Below are positions 44,839 to 53,099 of a stretch of 64,000 nt of DNA, one piece after another. Numbering within the stretch: the stretch's first letter is position 1; every line of letters begins with the position of its first letter. The notes beneath the pieces were generated by a model. The model had not been told where the DNA came from, made no database searches, and saw only the letters and a program-made list of their open reading frames with translations. The position numbers and the translations under genes were made by a program. This DNA comes from Oceanobacillus profundus (GTDB taxonomy: Bacteria > Bacillota > Bacilli > Bacillales > Amphibacillaceae), in the NCBI RefSeq assembly GCF_003515705.1, contig NZ_QWEH01000010.1, forward strand, positions 89,804 through 153,803, given 5' to 3'.

Positions 44839-45453
44839 TTGTTTAATCAACAACAGAATCAAAATTTCCAAGGTTCATCACAAATGCCTGATCACCAAAG
44901 TCATGGTGGCCATGAAATGTTCGATGCACATGAAGCAATATCTAGTCTTATCGGCGGTTTAGAGCAAGGGTTACTTTATGAGCAGCATATTCAGGATCCT
45001 GAACTAAAAACAATGCTGCAAAAGCATAAGACATTCCTTACTCAAATGTATAATACAATTGTAGAAACTCTAAACACAGGACAAGAGCCTTCTCAAAAAA
45101 CCCAGACGTATATGATGTCAGATAGCAATAATGTGCTTTATGGGATGAAGCCTACTCAACCTAAAACACCCGCACAGGCGGTGACCGAATTAAATGACCA
45201 ATGTATATCCAGTTTTATGATGGGGAATTTAAAGGCTACTGCTTCTGGATTTACAATGACAGCTCTTGAAACAACCAATCCAGTATTAAGAAGAGTGTTT
45301 GCAGATAGTGTTCCAAACCTAATTGAAATGGCTTACGAAATATTTCTTTACCAAAATAAACGCCAATATTATCAAGTACCACAATTAAAGCCAGAAGAGA
45401 TGCAAATTTACATGAGCAGCTTTGCTCCTGTTCAAAATCCAATGCAGCATTAA
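44839..45453 (+). CDS. CotF-type spore coat protein
   Basis: A 204-residue helical protein of the spore coat CotF-like family. It starts at TTG 44839 right behind AAGGAGG; the longer frame has no site. A Gln/His-rich N-terminus (FNQQQNQNFQGSSQMPDHQSHGGHEMFDAHEAIS) precedes a ferritin-like helical bundle (GGLEQGLLYEQHIQDPELKTMLQKH) and a second half with PNLIEMAYEIFLYQNKRQYYQVPQL. Expected to be made in the mother cell. The family is clear; the exact orthologue is not. Confidence 0.82.
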   Translation: MFNQQQNQNFQGSSQMPDHQSHGGHEMFDAHEAISSLIGGLEQGLLYEQHIQDPELKTMLQKHKTFLTQMYNTIVETLNTGQEPSQKTQTYMMSDSNNVLYGMKPTQPKTPAQAVTELNDQCISSFMMGNLKATASGFTMTALETTNPVLRRVFADSVPNLIEMAYEIFLYQNKRQYYQVPQLKPEEMQIYMSSFAPVQNPMQH

Positions 45454-45521
45454 ATTTTAATAACGGTGAATTAACCAACTATACACTTAGCTACAGAATA
45501 CGATTATAAAGGGTGAACAAA

Positions 45522-45692
45522 ATGGGCAGAGATGAGCATAAGAAGAGAAAAAATAATTTTTTATCACAAACTCCCAAAAATCAGAAGACTGATGGTATTG
45601 ATGTCGAATTTTCAAATGAGTTTGCTGATGCGGAAGATAGGGAAGCACAAGCAAGAAGTCGTGCTGCCGACAAACGTGCACATGAGAAATAA
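45522..45692 (+). CDS. yfhD: YfhD-family small protein
   Basis: A 56-residue hydrophilic protein beginning MGRDEHKKRKNNFLSQTPKN, continuing GIDVEFSNEFADAEDREAQARSRAADKR, which is the YfhD family pattern (MGRxHxHK..SLAQTPKN...DVEFSxELAD.EDxEAQAR). GGGTGA lies 7 bases before the ATG. YfhD-family proteins are found in spore-forming bacilli; the function is unknown. A terminator follows at 45700. Short, but convincing. Confidence 0.85.
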   Translation: MGRDEHKKRKNNFLSQTPKNQKTDGIDVEFSNEFADAEDREAQARSRAADKRAHEK

Positions 45693-45699
45693 TTAGAAC

Positions 45700-45737
45700 A
45701 ACGAAGCGATTCAATTTAATCATTGAGTCGCTTCGTT
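45700..45737 (+). terminator. yfhD terminator
   Basis: AACGAAGCGA and TCGCTTCGTT with inner TCAA/TGA pairing around an AT loop. It starts 8 bases after the yfhD stop. Confidence 0.75.
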
Positions 45738-45859
45738 ACGTTAACAATTATGCCTTATATATGTTACAACTTAGTTGTTTTATCGATTATCATTGGAAGT
45801 TCCGGTGAAAATATTATAAATTATAAGTAAGATTATTTTTTAAAAAGGATGAACAACTA

Positions 45860-46309
45860 ATGACTAACAAAAGCGTCGATGATTATTTAACAGAAGGAAT
45901 GTACGGAACACGGCGACCAAAAGAGCACGAACGAATTCAGTTTCTAGGCACACTTAGAGAACGAATTGTTTTGGCTCTAACAATCGGACAGGTTATGTCT
46001 GATTCTGGCCTTCATAAATTGGAAGCAGCTATCAAAGAGAACCCTAAAGCAACATTACTAATTAATGGGCATGTTCCCTTTCGCTTTTTAAAAGAAGAAA
46101 AAGAACTTGCTAATAAATATAATATTCCTTATACAACCATTACAAACAACGAAAGTGATACAGATATCGGTGCAGTATTAACTTATGACTACGCCATTGA
46201 TAAAGAAAATATCTTTATTGAAGATGCGCAACCCGATGAAGAAGTGACTGAACCAAAAGAACAGCCAAAGAGCTTTATCGGTAAAATAAAGAAATGGTTT
46301 GGTTCCTAA
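45860..46309 (+). CDS. yueI: YueI-family protein (DUF1694)
   Basis: A 149-residue cytosolic protein of the YueI/DUF1694 family: VDDYLTEGMYGTRRPKEHERIQFLGTLRERIVLALTIGQVM is the diagnostic N-terminus, followed by an alternating alpha/beta region (ATLLINGHVPFRFLKEEKELANKYNIPYTTI). The acidic tail ends KSFIGKIKKWFGS. The fold recalls ribosomal L7Ae-like domains but the function is unknown. AAAGGATG precedes the start; strong terminator after. Confidence 0.85.
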   Translation: MTNKSVDDYLTEGMYGTRRPKEHERIQFLGTLRERIVLALTIGQVMSDSGLHKLEAAIKENPKATLLINGHVPFRFLKEEKELANKYNIPYTTITNNESDTDIGAVLTYDYAIDKENIFIEDAQPDEEVTEPKEQPKSFIGKIKKWFGS

Positions 46310-46312
46310 AAA

Positions 46313-46374
46313 AAATAAAATAGGTCGCCGCACAATAAGTTGTGCTGCGGCCTATTTTATTTTTACCACCCTTT
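46313..46374. terminator. Strong bidirectional terminator after yueI
   Basis: AAATAAAATAGG...CCTATTTTATTT with inner CGC/GCG and GCACAA/TTGTGC around TAAG, making a stem of about 22 bp with T-rich and A-rich shoulders. Confidence 0.85.
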
Positions 46375-46432
46375 TTTAGTTTGTAATTTACTAACTTAAA
46401 AACATTTATATTTGTTTTTTTTCACTTTTTCA

Positions 46433-46601
46433 TTCAAAAATCATATGTTTTGTAATATAATTAATCTATCATACGTAAATACAAACAATACCTCATATAA
46501 TCTCAGTAATATGGTCTGAGAGTCTCTACGGAGTAACCGTAAATTACTCTACTATGAACGGTGCTTCTATGAAATGACCGTTTATTTAAACGGCTTTTTT
46601 T
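46433..46601 (+). promoter_or_regulatory. Promoter and guanine riboswitch with terminator
   Basis: Promoter: TTCAAA (46433), 17 bases, TATAAT (46456-46461). Purine aptamer 46490-46562: TATAATC, AATATGGTCTGAGAGTCTCTAC, AACCGTAAATT and CTACTATGA. The C in ACTATG marks the guanine class; adenine switches have T. The terminator has CCGTTT/AAACGG arms (46578-46593) then CTTTTTTT. AACGGT right after the aptamer can pair with ACCGTT, giving an alternative antiterminator. Confidence 0.93.
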
Positions 46602-46651
46602 ATGGAAACAGCCACCATTCATGAACTTGAGGCAAGAAAAGGAGCAGCAAG

Positions 46652-47725
46652 ATGGAACTTATACTTAAAGATATTCTAGCAGCAATTAGTGGTGTGCTTA
46701 ATGGACTCCCACAAGGATTACTGGCATTAACATTCGGATTTGCATCTGTACCTACTGCGTTAGCATTTATTATTGGCGCATTCGGAAATGCCATGACAAG
46801 CAATGTTGCTGTTGTATCATTCCAAGCAGAGACAATAACCGTTGCTGGAACAATGGGTAATAATATGCGTGAACGGTTATCAATGATCTTCTACGGTGCA
46901 TTCATTTTAATAATTATTAGCTTATTTGGTCTTATGGAACAAATTGTTACATGGATTGGTCCAGTTATTACAAATGGGATGATGGCTGGAGTCGGCTTTA
47001 TGCTTGCAAAAGTTGCATGGGATATGGCAAGAAAAGACCGTTTAATTGGTAGCTTCTCCTTTGTTAGTGCACTATTCGTGTATATTGTAACAAAGGATCT
47101 TGTATACACAATTACAATTTCCGTTATTCTCTCGAGTGTGGTTTATTATTTTATGAAAAAAGATACACCCGATCATTTAAAGCAGAAAATTTATGATCGT
47201 TTTAAATTGCAAAAATTAACGTTAAATCCAATGGTAATCCGTGGTGCTTTAGCTTTAGTTTGCTTAAATATCGGCGCTAACATTGCCTTCGGAAAAATAA
47301 ATGGAGAAATTGCTTCACAAGATGTAAATATAGATACATTAACCATTATTAGCAGCTTAGCGGATATGGCTTCTGCTTTATTCGGGGGCGGACCCGTTGA
47401 AGTAATTATCTCCGCAACAGCCAGTGCACCACATGCAGTATGGGCTGGTGTTTTGATGATGGCACTAATGGCTATCATCCTTATTTTTAAACTACTTCCC
47501 AAAATCGGAAAGTATGTACCGAGTTCTTCAATTGCAGGATTTCTATTTGTGCTTGGAGCAATCGTTACACTACCTGGCAACGCCGAGGCAGCACTTTCAG
47601 CGGATGCTGCTGGCTCTAATATTGTCGGTGGTATTACGATGATTGTAACTGCTATTTCCGACCCATTTTTCGGCCTGCTAGCAGGTGTAATTATGGAATG
47701 GCTGTTAGGTATTTTTGGAATATAA
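46652..47725 (+). CDS. Purine permease, guanine-riboswitch controlled
   Basis: A 357-residue polytopic membrane protein with about ten helices (GALALVCLNIGANIAFGKI, LLAGVIMEWLLGIF). A conserved SALFGGGPVEVIISATASAPH segment and EAALSADAAGSNIVGGIT resemble NCS2-type purine/xanthine permeases, though it is shorter than the usual 430 or more. AAGGAG precedes the ATG. With the guanine switch before it and a phosphoribosyltransferase after it, uptake of guanine or hypoxanthine is the likely role (inference). Confidence 0.75.
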   Translation: MELILKDILAAISGVLNGLPQGLLALTFGFASVPTALAFIIGAFGNAMTSNVAVVSFQAETITVAGTMGNNMRERLSMIFYGAFILIIISLFGLMEQIVTWIGPVITNGMMAGVGFMLAKVAWDMARKDRLIGSFSFVSALFVYIVTKDLVYTITISVILSSVVYYFMKKDTPDHLKQKIYDRFKLQKLTLNPMVIRGALALVCLNIGANIAFGKINGEIASQDVNIDTLTIISSLADMASALFGGGPVEVIISATASAPHAVWAGVLMMALMAIILIFKLLPKIGKYVPSSSIAGFLFVLGAIVTLPGNAEAALSADAAGSNIVGGITMIVTAISDPFFGLLAGVIMEWLLGIFGI

Positions 47726-47750
47726 TATTATTGTGGGAGAGTGTATTCGA

Positions 47751-48290
47751 ATGAACACATATGAGCTCAAAATTGCAGGTTTGAAACGTAACTTGCCAAT
47801 TATCCAATTAAACGAAAATCTAAAAATCGCAAGCTTTGTTATTCTAGGTGATACTGAAATGGTTGCTACGACTGCACCACTAATAGCAGAAAAATTGCCT
47901 GAGGTTGATCTTCTCGTTACAGCAGAGGCAAAGGGAATTCCTTTTGTTTATGAAATTGCGAAACAATTAAACATGGCAAAATATGTTGTCGCTAGAAAAA
48001 GCATAAAAGCCTATATGAGCAGTCCCATCGTCCATGAAGTTGAATCGATTACAACACAAAAGACACAGACCTTATGCTTGGACACAGAGGATGTAGAGCG
48101 AATAAAAGGACAGCGCGTAGCTCTAATTGATGATGTGATAAGCACCGGTGAATCCTTAAAAGCTTTAGAAGAATTGGTGGAAAAAGCTGGTGGAAATGTT
48201 GTCGCGAAGGCGGCCATTCTAGCTGAAGGTGAAGCGGCAAATCGTGATGATATTTTATTTATAGAGAAACTACCGCTTTTCACAGACTGA
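47751..48290 (+). CDS. Adenine/purine phosphoribosyltransferase-like protein
   Basis: Type I PRTase of 179 residues. PRPP-binding motif VALIDDVISTGESLKALEELV (acidic pair plus TGE), substrate side LLVTAEAKGIPFVYEIAKQL and a flexible loop near YVVARKSIKAYMSSP. Similar to Apt-like PRTases of Firmicutes. The start at 47751 has GGGAGAG upstream; the longer frame from 47715 overlaps the permease. Together with the permease it forms an import-and-salvage pair under guanine control, so guanine or xanthine may be the true base. Confidence 0.83.
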   Translation: MNTYELKIAGLKRNLPIIQLNENLKIASFVILGDTEMVATTAPLIAEKLPEVDLLVTAEAKGIPFVYEIAKQLNMAKYVVARKSIKAYMSSPIVHEVESITTQKTQTLCLDTEDVERIKGQRVALIDDVISTGESLKALEELVEKAGGNVVAKAAILAEGEAANRDDILFIEKLPLFTD

Positions 48291-48296
48291 ATTACC

Positions 48297-48325
48297 AAGA
48301 CCTAGCCGCCCGCTAGGTCTTTTTC
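48297..48325 (+). terminator. Terminator of the purine salvage operon
   Basis: AAGACCTAGC and GCTAGGTCTT around CGCCC, followed by TTTTCC. Confidence 0.83.
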
Positions 48326-48393
48326 CACGCGCAAAACTCCGAACATATATCCATTTTATTAAACAACCCTCTACCCCCACACTCAACAAACTT

Positions 48394-48426
48394 TCATACA
48401 TATAATCTGTTCACTCATACATTATA
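48394..48426 (+). promoter_or_regulatory. Direct repeat TCATACATATA, 21-bp spacing (candidate LytTR site)
   Basis: TCATACATATA at 48394 and TCATACATTATA at 48415 start 21 bases apart, two helical turns, upstream of the ABC-LytTR operon. LytTR regulators bind direct repeats about two turns apart. No sigma-A promoter is convincing in 48427-48512. Confidence 0.5.
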
Positions 48427-48512
48427 CAGATCATGTTAGTTCAATTCAGAATTCATAAAAGAATATTCTTGTTATACTTCTGATAATAAATCGAAAATTT
48501 GGAGGAGATATC

Positions 48513-49448
48513 ATGACTAATCCTGTTGTTGAAGTGCAACACGTAACAAGAAATTTCGGTAAAACAACCGCAGTAAACAATGTTTCCTTTTCCATTGAAA
48601 AGGGATCTACTGTAGCAATCCTCGGGCCAAATGGTGCAGGGAAAACGACGATGGTTTCTATGATGCTTGGGTTAATCGAGCCTAGTGCCGGGCATATTCA
48701 ATTATTTCGTCATCATCCAAAGCACATTTCTGTTCGTGAAAAAATAGGAGCTATGCTTCAAGATGTAAGTGTTGTTGACAAATTAAAAGTTCATGAAGTT
48801 ATTGCCCTCTTTCGTAGCTACTACCCTTCCCCGCTCTCCATGGAAGAATTAATTGCTTTAACTGGATTAGAGAAGAACGACTTGAACAAATGGGCTGACA
48901 AATTATCTGGTGGACAAAAACGTCGGGTTGGCTTCGCCCTTGCTCTGACAGGAAATCCAGATCTTGTTTTCTTTGATGAACCAACAGTCGGACTCGATAT
49001 TACGGCAAGGAGATTATTCTGGGAAAAAGTAAATGCATTAAAGGAAAAGGGAAAAACAATCATTTTTACCACACATTATTTACAAGAAGCAGATGATGTG
49101 GCTGAACGGATTATTTTATTTAACCGTGGTGAAATTATCGCGGACGGACACCCAAATGCTATTAAACAGCAGCTCGCCATACGAAATGTGTCCTTCCAAA
49201 CAAATGATGCCAAAAGAGCAATACAGCAATTACAAACCCTTCCGATAGTTAGCAAGTGCTATCAAAAAGACGATCGCATTTACGCAGTAACGGAAGAGAC
49301 AGATACAGTTCTTGCATCATTATTCAAGTTCGATTTACACGCTAAAGATATCGCAATTGAACAAGGACGATTAGAAGAAGTGTTTGAACATTTAACAAAA
49401 CCGAATGGGGAGGCAGAGATAAATGAACAGCATAACGATGCAATGTAA
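48513..49448 (+). CDS. ABC exporter ATPase (YvfR-like)
   Basis: DrrA/YvfR-type ATPase of 311 residues. Walker A GPNGAGKTT, Q-loop MLQDVSVVDKL, signature LSGGQKRR, Walker B LVFFDEPTVGLD, switch TTHYLQEADDVAERI. The C-terminal domain of about 90 residues is typical of drug or lantibiotic exporters. GGAGGAG precedes the ATG. It overlaps the permease gene by 26 bases, first of a four-gene cassette with a LytTR regulator. Confidence 0.92.
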   Translation: MTNPVVEVQHVTRNFGKTTAVNNVSFSIEKGSTVAILGPNGAGKTTMVSMMLGLIEPSAGHIQLFRHHPKHISVREKIGAMLQDVSVVDKLKVHEVIALFRSYYPSPLSMEELIALTGLEKNDLNKWADKLSGGQKRRVGFALALTGNPDLVFFDEPTVGLDITARRLFWEKVNALKEKGKTIIFTTHYLQEADDVAERIILFNRGEIIADGHPNAIKQQLAIRNVSFQTNDAKRAIQQLQTLPIVSKCYQKDDRIYAVTEETDTVLASLFKFDLHAKDIAIEQGRLEEVFEHLTKPNGEAEINEQHNDAM

Positions 49449-50160
49449 GATAGAGGTACTTCGCATTTTCCGTAATCCATATTTTGTATTTTGGAGCCTG
49501 CTTATGCCAATTGTGTTTTATTTTATTTTTACCAATATCGTGAATGCAGATGTTCCCGATGTAGAACTATGGCAAGCACATTATTTAATGTCAATGACTG
49601 CCTTTAGTGTGATGGGATCGGCTATCATGACGTTTGGCATTCGCATGGTACAAGAACGGACACAGGGCTGGTCCTCCTTTATGAAGATAACACCATTACC
49701 TGCTTGGGCTTATTTTACCGCTAAGATGTTCGGACAAACGGTCATGCATTTATTTTCCGTGATCCTTATCTTTATTGCAGGATATTTGATCAACGGTGTT
49801 TCGTTAACATTCACGCAGTGGTTCTTCTCGGGTTTATGGATTCTGGTTGCCTCCCTGCCATTTCTTGCCATCGGAACACTCGTAGGTTCCATGAAGAAAG
49901 TGGAAACTGCTAGTGGGGTTAGCAATATCCTCTATTTAGCATTAGCAATTCTTGGCGGGATGTGGTTTCCAATATACATTTTCCCTACTTTCCTGCAAGA
50001 CATGGCAGAATGGCTACCATCCTATCACTTTGGTAATGGTGCCTGGGAGATTATTCGTGGGAATGCTCCAAGTATAAAAAGTGTTCTTATCTTAGGCGGC
50101 TATTTGATTGGATTTATGGTAATTTCAGCTCTTGTACGAAGGAATGAGGAAGCCAATTAG
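49423..50160 (+). CDS. ABC-2 type permease (YvfS-like)
   Basis: A 245-residue ABC-2 permease with six helices, opening MNSITMQCKIEVLRIFRNPYFVFWSLLMPIVFYFIF. A conserved segment in the last third reads ILYLALAILGGMWFPIYIFPTFLQDMAEWLPSYHF. It pairs with the upstream ATPase to form an exporter. The substrate is unknown; in B. subtilis YvfRS is linked to a sensor kinase system, here to LytTR. Confidence 0.9.
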   Translation: MNSITMQCKIEVLRIFRNPYFVFWSLLMPIVFYFIFTNIVNADVPDVELWQAHYLMSMTAFSVMGSAIMTFGIRMVQERTQGWSSFMKITPLPAWAYFTAKMFGQTVMHLFSVILIFIAGYLINGVSLTFTQWFFSGLWILVASLPFLAIGTLVGSMKKVETASGVSNILYLALAILGGMWFPIYIFPTFLQDMAEWLPSYHFGNGAWEIIRGNAPSIKSVLILGGYLIGFMVISALVRRNEEAN

Positions 50161-50240
50161 CAGGATTTGTGATTCGCCATTCTCGCTTTTGCGATATAAT
50201 AAAACTATCTGCTTGCTATATGCCAAAGGGGGAATGGCAA

Positions 50241-50702
50241 TTGAAATTTAATATCGATATTGATAATAAACACGCGGAAACACAAATAACGATTCAAGCA
50301 AAGGAATGGACGGAAGAGCTAGAAGAAATTGTAAAAATAATTAAGAAGCGTAGAACACCCCGGTTATTTGCCAGTGACTCTGAGCAAACAATCCTGCTTG
50401 ATCCGAAAGAGATTGATTTTATTTATGCCGAGCAAAGAAAGGTCTTCGCAAGCCTGGCAAATCGACAATTGGAACTAAAAATGAAATTGTATGAAGCAGA
50501 AGAAATCTTAGCTCCATACGATTATATGCGGTTTTCAAAATCTGTTATTGGTAACCTGAATCAAATAGAACGCTTTGAATTATCCTTCAATGGGAATCTT
50601 TGTGTCTATTTTCGTTCGGGAAATAAAGCATATATCACAAGAAAATATGTAGCACCTATTAAAGAAAATCTGATGAATGGAGGGGAATCGAATGGTGGTT
50701 GA
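50241..50702 (+). CDS. LytTR-domain transcription regulator
   Basis: A 153-residue stand-alone LytTR regulator without receiver domain. The N-terminal half resembles LytTR proteins with a short leading domain (TIQAKEWTEELEEIVKIIKKRR). The DNA-binding part has ILLDPKEIDFIYAEQRKVFASL, LYEAEEILAPYDYMRFSKSVIGNLNQI and FELSFNGNLCVYFRSGNKAYITRKYV. The TTG at 50241 has GGGGGA 8 bases upstream. It overlaps the next gene by 11 bases. Confidence 0.88.
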   Translation: MKFNIDIDNKHAETQITIQAKEWTEELEEIVKIIKKRRTPRLFASDSEQTILLDPKEIDFIYAEQRKVFASLANRQLELKMKLYEAEEILAPYDYMRFSKSVIGNLNQIERFELSFNGNLCVYFRSGNKAYITRKYVAPIKENLMNGGESNGG

Positions 50703-51120
50703 AATACTAAAAAGAACGATGATTGGACTAGGGTTTGCATGTGTTTTTACATTTATCGCAATAACTATTGTTGTTATTAACGATCATCCCACCTCCGCTT
50801 CAGAGATTTGGATGCATATGCTGGCAAGTATGACGATCGGTGTTTATTTTGGACTGTCTTCATTTATATATATGGGAAATGAATGGAGTTACATGAAAAG
50901 GACTATCGTGCATTTTAGCGTCTCCATCTTATTTTACTATGTTATCGCCTTTTCCGTTGGCTGGGTACCATTTGGATTTTGGCCAATTATAGGAAGTTTG
51001 CTAGCATTCATTGTTACCTATTCCCTTTTTGGAACGGGATATTATCTATACTATAAAAAGCTTGAAGTTTCTTTAAATGAGCAGTTAAAAAAAAGAAATG
51101 AGAATTCACGTGAGCCTTGA
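50692..51120 (+). CDS. DUF3021 membrane protein, partner of the LytTR regulator
   Basis: A 142-residue protein with four membrane helices (MIGLGFACVFTFIAITIVVIN; MLASMTIGVYFGLSSFIYMGN; IVHFSVSILFYYVIAFSVGWVPF; IIGSLLAFIVTYSLFGTGYYLYY) and a charged tail. DUF3021 proteins usually follow LytTR genes, and in streptococcal HdrRM/BrsRM-type systems the membrane protein restrains the regulator; the same role is inferred here. The ATG at 50692 follows GGAGGGG. Confidence 0.85.
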   Translation: MVVEILKRTMIGLGFACVFTFIAITIVVINDHPTSASEIWMHMLASMTIGVYFGLSSFIYMGNEWSYMKRTIVHFSVSILFYYVIAFSVGWVPFGFWPIIGSLLAFIVTYSLFGTGYYLYYKKLEVSLNEQLKKRNENSREP

Positions 51121-51141
51121 GGATTAAATACTCACCAAATC

Positions 51142-51168
51142 GAAGCGAGTTTATTTTAGACTCGCTTC
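51142..51168 (+). terminator. Terminator of the ABC-LytTR operon
   Basis: GAAGCGAGT and ACTCGCTTC around a 9-base AT loop; the T tract is weak. Confidence 0.65.
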
Positions 51169-51258
51169 CCCCATACATAACCTTTATCTAAATGCTTGAT
51201 AATCGAAATGATACCCAACCTCTGTTACACTAATGATAATAAGAAACGGAGGGATTAC

Positions 51259-51795
51259 ATGCGATTAAAGGACAAAAAAGTAATTGCACTTGTTGAAGAA
51301 GATTTCGAGGATCTTGAACTTTGGTACCCAATTTTACGCCTTCAAGAAGAAGGTGCACAAGTTGATTTAGTTGGTAAGGAAGCCAACCATAAATATATTG
51401 GTAAATATGGTGTTCCCGCAGAATCCGCTTATGCATTTACCGATATTGAAGCAGAAGATTACGATGCTATTCTTGTACCTGGCGGCTGGGCACCGGATAA
51501 ATTGAGACGCTATCCAGAAGTGCTGGATTTTATCCGTGTCATGGATAAAGCCAAGAAACCAATCGGGCAAATTTGCCATGCTGGCTGGGTGCTTATTTCT
51601 GCAAATATTTTACAAGGCAAGCATGTTACAAGTACTCCAGGGATAAAAGACGATATGACAAACGCAGGCGCTACTTGGAGTGATGAAGCGGTTGTCGTTG
51701 ATGGCCATATCATTTCCAGTCGCCGTCCACCAGATTTACCAGCCTACATGAAAGCTTTTGCTGATAAGCTGGCAGAAGCAAACCGCTCTGATTGA
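51259..51795 (+). CDS. DJ-1/PfpI-family protein (YraA-like)
   Basis: A 178-residue DJ-1/PfpI-superfamily protein. KKVIALVEEDFEDLELWYPILRLQEEGAQVDLVG has the conserved Glu, and the nucleophile elbow GQICHAGW has the reactive Cys. It resembles B. subtilis YraA/YfkM and PfpI-type stress proteins, for which protein deglycase or protease activity has been proposed. The ATG at 51259 has CGGAGGGA upstream. It lies 10 bases before the CvfC-like gene, probably co-transcribed. Confidence 0.88.
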   Translation: MRLKDKKVIALVEEDFEDLELWYPILRLQEEGAQVDLVGKEANHKYIGKYGVPAESAYAFTDIEAEDYDAILVPGGWAPDKLRRYPEVLDFIRVMDKAKKPIGQICHAGWVLISANILQGKHVTSTPGIKDDMTNAGATWSDEAVVVDGHIISSRRPPDLPAYMKAFADKLAEANRSD

Positions 51796-51805
51796 GGTGT
51801 TTTGA

Positions 51806-52957
51806 ATGAAAATTTTATCGATTGAACCAACACCAAGTCCACACTCGATGAAAATAAATGTCAATGAATCCTTGCCTGCAGGCGAAAATTATAATTATAA
51901 CGAAAAAGATAATCTCGAGGATGCACCAAGCTATGTTAAACAACTCTTTACTATTAAGGGAGTCCAAAATATTTATCGTGTGGTTGATTTTATTGCGCTT
52001 GCACGCAACCCTAAAACCGCTTGGGAAGAGCTGTTACCGAAAGTTCGTGCAGTATTAGGGACAGAAGAAACGAATGATGATTTAACTCCAAATATGCAGC
52101 AGAACAATGAAGAAGCTTTTGGAGAGATTAAAGTCTTTATTCAAATGTTCCGCAGCATACCGATGCAAGTAAAATTAGAGGATGGTTCGGAGGAAAAACG
52201 TTTTGGTCTTCCTGAACGTTTTAGTCAAGCAATTATGGAAGCCTCTCCCTCCTCTCCCAATGTAATTATGGATCGTAAATGGGTTGAACAGCATCCAAGA
52301 TATGGAACGATGGAAGAAGTAGGAGAAGAGATTGTTGAAGAGCTTGCAGCAAGCTACGATAAGGACCGATTAGATGAGCTAGTCAAACTAGCATTCGAGA
52401 ATCAAGCGTCGTCAAGTTCTCATTCTCAAGAGTCAAGACCCAAAAAGCAATTGACACTTGAAGTCCTTGATGATCCAAACTGGAAGGTACGTTATGCGGC
52501 ACTTGATCGTTTTGATCCAACACCAAGCGACTTGCCATTACTTGATAAAGCGTTAAATGATGAAAAGTCATCCATTCGAAGGCTAGCAACAGCATATCTC
52601 GGAATGATTGAGGAACCAGAGGTGCTACCTTATTTGTATAAAGCCTTAAAAGATAAGTCTGTCACAGTTAGACGAACTGCTGGTGATTGTATATCTGATC
52701 TTGGGTTTAAAGAAGCAACGTCAGAAATGATTACGACGCTTTCGGACCCTAGTCGAATTGTACGCTGGCGAGCGGCAATGTTCTTATATGAATTAGGTGA
52801 TGAAACTGCCATTCCAGCTCTGGAAACAGCTGCAGATGATCCTGAATTTGAAGTTCGAATGCAAATCAAACTAGCATTGGAGCGCATTCAAGGTGGCGCA
52901 GAAGCCAAAGGATCTGTTTGGCATCAAATGACACAAGCTACACAAAAAGCTGATTGA
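51806..52957 (+). CDS. cvfC: CvfC-like protein: Nfu N-terminal domain plus HEAT repeats
   Basis: A 383-residue protein matching the conserved virulence factor C architecture of Staphylococcus. Residues 1-90 form an Nfu/NifU N-terminal-like domain (MKILSIEPTPSPHSMKINVNE ... FTIKGVQNIYRVVDFIALARN). A middle region of about 120 residues follows. From about 215, four or five HEAT repeats occur (DPNWKVRYAALDRF; DEKSSIRRLATAYLGMIEEPEVLPYLYKAL; DKSVTVRRTAGDCISDLG; DPSRIVRWRAAMFLYELGDETAIPAL). It is a scaffold-type protein with unknown client. Confidence 0.85.
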   Translation: MKILSIEPTPSPHSMKINVNESLPAGENYNYNEKDNLEDAPSYVKQLFTIKGVQNIYRVVDFIALARNPKTAWEELLPKVRAVLGTEETNDDLTPNMQQNNEEAFGEIKVFIQMFRSIPMQVKLEDGSEEKRFGLPERFSQAIMEASPSSPNVIMDRKWVEQHPRYGTMEEVGEEIVEELAASYDKDRLDELVKLAFENQASSSSHSQESRPKKQLTLEVLDDPNWKVRYAALDRFDPTPSDLPLLDKALNDEKSSIRRLATAYLGMIEEPEVLPYLYKALKDKSVTVRRTAGDCISDLGFKEATSEMITTLSDPSRIVRWRAAMFLYELGDETAIPALETAADDPEFEVRMQIKLALERIQGGAEAKGSVWHQMTQATQKAD

Positions 52958-52979
52958 GCCAGATGCGCCAATCAGCTTT
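52946..52979 (+). terminator. Terminator overlapping the cvfC-like stop
   Basis: AAAGCTGATTG and CAATCAGCTTT around 12 bases; the left arm includes the stop codon. Confidence 0.78.
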
Positions 52980-53099
52980 ACTCATGCATATCAAATTCAC
53001 GCTAAAGCGTACGTAAGCATAAAGTTTCAGGCTCCTTTACACTTGGAAAGCGATTTCATATAATAGTAGTAATCATCTTAATTTTCAGGAGGCGATTAA

